Assembly (NCBI GenBank): GCA_030549335.1
Contig: CM060191.1
Span: forward strand, 57,795,947-57,859,946
Source: Pontederia crassipes
Taxonomy: Eukaryota > Streptophyta > Magnoliopsida > Commelinales > Pontederiaceae
DNA: 64,000 nucleotides
Reading direction: 5' to 3'
Part shown: positions 60,701 to 64,000 of the stretch, piece by piece
Position numbering within the stretch: position 1 is the stretch's first letter
Layout of the letters: every line of letters begins with the position of its first letter
The notes under the pieces: generated by a model
What the model saw: only the letters and a program-made list of their open reading frames with translations
Told to the model about the DNA's origin: nothing
The model's database searches: none
Program-made: the position numbers and the translations under genes

Positions 60701-60950
60701 TGTGTTGCAATGTAAATTATCATTTCAGAACTTGCTTAGTTCCTCATGCCAGCAAATTATTTTCCATATCTTGAATTGTTTGGGATTGTTTGACTTGGTT
60801 TAAATGCGATGATGTGACTCGATATAGAATAAAGTTTTAGCCATAGTACATTAGTAACGTAATTTTATTTGAGTGCATCATAATTTTCTATGAACGAGCT
60901 ACAATGTGCATATTAGCGTCAAATATGTCATCGTTTAGTACATATGATTA

Positions 60951-61124
60951 GAACTTCGACTATATTTTATAACCGGTATCAAGTTTGAATAAGGGAGAAG
61001 GGTTGTGTTAGGCTCCGATAGTCAGCGTAAAATCCTATCAAATCTTATAAACATGGATCAACAAATGCGTCGTATGATTCATGTAGTCGACCTTACCTAG
61101 TGAGATAAAGCTTTGTTGTTGTTG
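60951..61124 (+). mobile_element. Old RTE-tailed SINE-like element, 16-bp TSD
   Basis: Flanked by ttagtacatatgatta (60935-60950 and 61125-61140). Compared with other copies it has many C-to-T and G-to-A changes (for example CCGACCCCACC has become TCGACCTTACC), the pattern left by cytosine methylation, so it is an early member. Confidence 0.92.
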
Positions 61125-61140
61125 TTAGTACATATGATTA

Positions 61141-61638
61141 CTGCCATGAAATTGATGTCGCGAAAACTAAATATTATATTGATTTAGTAATTTAAGCGAG
61201 CACGCTTCGAGAACGAGAACAAGACTTTTATTACCAAGCGCTAATAATTATAGAACAAAAAAAAAGTAGAGGAGAATTTTTTCTTGCCCCACTTTAGAAT
61301 TCGGACAAATACATATTATTCTAGATTACTCGTGAAAACATTATAGTGAATCATTAATAGGTCTCCAACAGTGAAATGAAACAAAATGATGTCCGAAACA
61401 TAATCCGTTCTCCCTCAAAAGAAGGTTCTTTGTTTAATTTTTGTGTGTACTACCCCTAAACACGGAGGATCCCGTCCAATCAGATGAGCCAAAAAACATG
61501 AAAACAACAGAAAGGACCTCCATAGAATATATCTGCCAGAGGAATTAAGTAACGGTAAATAGTAACAGAGATTTTAACAATGTCCCAATAAATTTCATGT
61601 CCTATTTAATAGAAATAGACGGGGAGACACCGAGGCCA
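61141..61638. other. Intergenic and AGP 3' flank
   Basis: AT-rich; contains the 3' end of the minus-strand AGP gene. Nothing else recognised. Confidence 0.5.
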
Positions 61639-63045
61639 CTAGATCACCAGAAGACCAACTACCACCGAGGCCATCAGTCCTCCAACCACTGTCGTCACCT
61701 TCTTCGCACCCTCAGCGCCACTCTGCATATTAAACGCAAAAAGAAAAAAAAGAAAGAGTTCAGCAATTTCTCAAATTTTCCATACAATTTTTTCTATAGA
61801 CAACTGAGAAAAATATTATAAATGGAGCGGGATGGATGAAAGTTGCATAGGTCTCGAGGGAGACCTCTTCTCCTCCATTTCTTTTGTTACAGTTTTGGTA
61901 CTTTTACATAGGCGGCAATACCAATCCACCAATGCTTAAGTTGGATAGTCTATCTTAGGGCCCTAGGCGCAGATCACGTGAACCCTGCACGGTAACCAAC
62001 GGCCAGGATCCGCCAGTGCCGACTGCTTTGACCACAAGCACAAGAAACGAAACCCGACAAGAAACTAATAGATATATAAATTTATTATCGAACAAAAAGT
62101 TCCGGAACTCGAAAATCACACGGTGTCCGATTTCATGACTCCTACTCCGTTCCGCTCTACGTACGGCTACGACGTACGGCCACCGTATACTCCGCGCCGG
62201 GAGCTCATCTAAGCCAACGGCTCAGATTCCAGACGACACGTCCGGAGCTCGCTTCCGGGAGCTGTCATTGTCGTTGAACCGCATACGATAATGGATCATC
62301 ACCATTGGAGTATTGGTTTACCTCAGCATTTTTGTATGCTTGTGTTTGCTGCACTGCGCCTCCGCAACGAAAGGAAGGAGAGAGGAAGAATATATTTGTG
62401 GAGAGATAAAGAGACACTTACGGTATCAGCAGCTCCGACGCCTGGGCCGGGAGCGGCGGCTCCGTTGGACGGTGACGAGGCGCTGGACGATGGAGGGATG
62501 CCACCTGCGGGTGACGGGGACGGCGGGGAGCTCTTCTTGCTCTTCGTCGGTTTGGGTGCCGGAGCCGAGGGGACCTCTGTGGGCTGCGGCGGGGCGACGA
62601 CCGGGGCCGGAGCGGCGGCTACGACGGGTGCCGGGGTCGGAGGAGGCAATGCGGGCGGAGGAGAAGGCGGGGAGCTCACCGGGACGGTTGCTGGGGAAGC
62701 GACGGTGGGGGCGGAGGCCGGCGGTAGTGATTTGGCGGGTGGCGCGGCGGTCGGGGCCTTGGAAGGGGTGGCAGTGGGAGGGGAGGAGACGGGGGCGGAG
62801 GACTTCGACGGGGCTGCAGCTGGCGATTCAGACGGCGCGGCAACGGAGGAGGAGGTCGGCGGGGCTGCCGTTGGGGCGGTAGCTGAGGACGAAGTCGGCG
62901 GCGCCGCCGCAGCAGCGGGGACGGCGGCGTGGGAGGAGGTCGGAGATGCGGCGGGTGACTGGGCAAGGGAGGAGGAGGACATGGCGAGGCAAATCAGCGC
63001 GAAGACGAAGGCGGCGTTCCGGTTCATGGCGATCGCCGCCGCCAT
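61639..63045 (-). CDS. Lysine-rich arabinogalactan protein, GPI-anchored, 2 exons
   Basis: Cell-surface proteoglycan backbone of 235 residues. Exon 1: 63045-62422 (208 codons, donor GTAAGT). Exon 2: 61722-61639 (acceptor TATGCAG). Residues 7-29 (MNRNAAFVFALICLAMSSSS then LAQ) are a signal peptide; a start at Met7 (63027) fits the family better than Met1. The body is Ala/Pro/Ser/Thr rich with many AP, SP, TP and PA dipeptides, the sites of Hyp-arabinogalactan addition, and a short basic motif KPTKSKKSS as in Arabidopsis AGP17/18/19. Exon 2 gives SGAEGAKKVTTVV followed by the hydrophobic GGLMASVVVGLLVI end, a GPI-anchor signal. Such proteins act at the plasma membrane and wall in growth and signalling; the specific role is not inferable. 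Without the intron, exon 1 would read into an unrelated tail, so the splice is well supported. Intact. Confidence 0.9.
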
Positions 63046-63139
63046 GCTCGAGTGGTAACGGAGATGGAGCAGCAGGAGGGAAGAGTTGAGTTCGAAGCGG
63101 GACGATGGGAGAGAGTAACGTGTCGTGGGGTGGGACGAC

Positions 63140-63145
63140 CTTATA
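63140..63145 (-). promoter_or_regulatory. Probable TATA box of the AGP gene
   Basis: Minus-strand TATAAG, about 95 bp upstream of the first ATG and 113 bp upstream of Met7, leaving a leader of about 65-85 nt. Confidence 0.55.
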
Positions 63146-64000
63146 GTAACTGGAGCTTAATGGTCCGTCTACACCCCCCTCCTCCGCCCCAGTCAGCACT
63201 CAGCTTACTTGGCGCGTGCGGCGTCGTTCCTACCACTCGGCCCCGCTTTCGCAACCAAATGGTTTTCTTGTTTCCCTGTTGTAGGTTTGTTGGCAAAGCG
63301 CGGATCACAATTTAATTGTAGAAGAGATGGAGCGCGGAATGATGCGCTCGATCGAAGCGCGAGAGGAGTTCTGATCACGGTCGGGTTCGGGTCGAGCACG
63401 AGCCGGGTCCAATTTTGGTTCACGCGTCCTGCTTTAAGCTTCTGGTTAATTTGGTGACTTGGTGTGAGAAAAATGTCCCGAAATGGTGGTGCCAGGATAT
63501 TTGTGTTGGAATACGTGCGATGGAGGGGAAGAATAACACAGGGCACATATTTGTGTGTGCCCGTCTTTTCACCTTTGGCCACTCTTTTTCTCTTTTGTTG
63601 TCGTCGTCGTCGTCGTCTTTGTTGGGTGATTAAAGCACTCGGCTCAGTCCAACGTGCAGCGTGGTCTCCTATCGCTGATGCCTCGGGCAGGCACTTTGCC
63701 TGTGTTCGTCCAGTGGGGGTCACTGGTCAGTTCCAGAAAAATTTGTATTGGGGTTTTGATTTTATATGGGAAACATATTATTCAGGAAAAAAAGTAGATG
63801 TTTTTTTCTCAGAAAAAACAAATATTTTTAAGTTAAGACAAATATATATTTATTATTTCAGGAATATATAATATTTGTTACGGAATGGAGAAGAATGAAA
63901 ATTAAAAAAAATCCCCCTTAAAACATATTTTCATCTAAAAGAAATAAAATCTCATTTAGCTAGTTAAAAATTGAATTTTAATGATGTCGTTGTTGTGATC
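63146..64000. other. AGP upstream region
   Basis: Mixed GC then AT-rich DNA. No gene recognised. The last 250 bp return to AT-rich composition. Confidence 0.5.
63598..63618. repeat. (TCG)n microsatellite
   Basis: Six TCG repeats within TTGTCGTCG..TCTTTG. Confidence 0.9.

Noticed and set aside
62313-63058. Long plus-strand Gly/Ala-rich open frames over the AGP gene
   Set aside because: They are the complement of the AGP coding strand; the minus strand has a signal peptide, splice sites and a GPI signal.
1-64000. CRISPR array, phage, toxin-antitoxin or other prokaryotic system
   Set aside because: Spliced genes and plant retroelements show this is plant nuclear DNA; no regularly spaced short repeats were seen.

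Overview
The window is nuclear DNA of a flowering plant. Support comes from spliced genes with GT-AG introns, a clade-D type PP2C, an arabinogalactan protein with a GPI signal, a SRFR1-type TPR gene, and dense L1, RTE, Ty3/gypsy and MITE insertions. A monocot is plausible (GC-rich first exons of the two intact genes beside AT-rich introns and intergenic DNA), but the species cannot be fixed from this sequence.

Layout. 1-6560: a decayed L1 LINE (+) whose ORF1 is split by a 2,147-bp solo LTR with a 5-bp target duplication. 6561-11880: AT-rich intergenic DNA with one 500-bp MITE. 12438-15649: an intact four-exon protein phosphatase 2C gene (+). 15650-20010: its 3' flank, then an old L1 fragment. 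20339-20844: one SRFR1 exon in reverse orientation. 21240-29095: GC-rich repeats, part of an LTR retrotransposon, a MITE, a DEAD-box helicase exon fragment (-), and an RTE LINE with an 18-bp target duplication. 29597-60342: twenty further SRFR1 exons (+) spread over 31 kb, the introns swollen by at least five L1 insertions, a gypsy-like LTR element, RTE LINEs, a short RTE-tailed SINE-like family and MITEs. 61639-63045: a complete two-exon lysine-rich AGP gene (-).

The two intact genes (PP2C and AGP) are compact and almost free of insertions. The SRFR1 locus is the opposite. Its second coding exon lies inverted about 9 kb upstream of the next exon, its start-codon exon is not visible, one exon has a 4-nt insertion, and one splice junction is a base short. 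It is either a pseudogene broken by rearrangement or a locus with assembly and base errors; I treat it as broken.

The most notable repeat structure is a family of about 135-195 bp elements. Complete copies carry a shared head, beginning AACTCCGCCTATG, joined to the exact 3' tail and (TTG)n end of the RTE LINE in the same window. Several have clean target duplications. This looks like a LINE and its short parasite, or an internal-deletion derivative of the LINE. I saw no CRISPR array, prokaryotic system, or convincing RNA gene.
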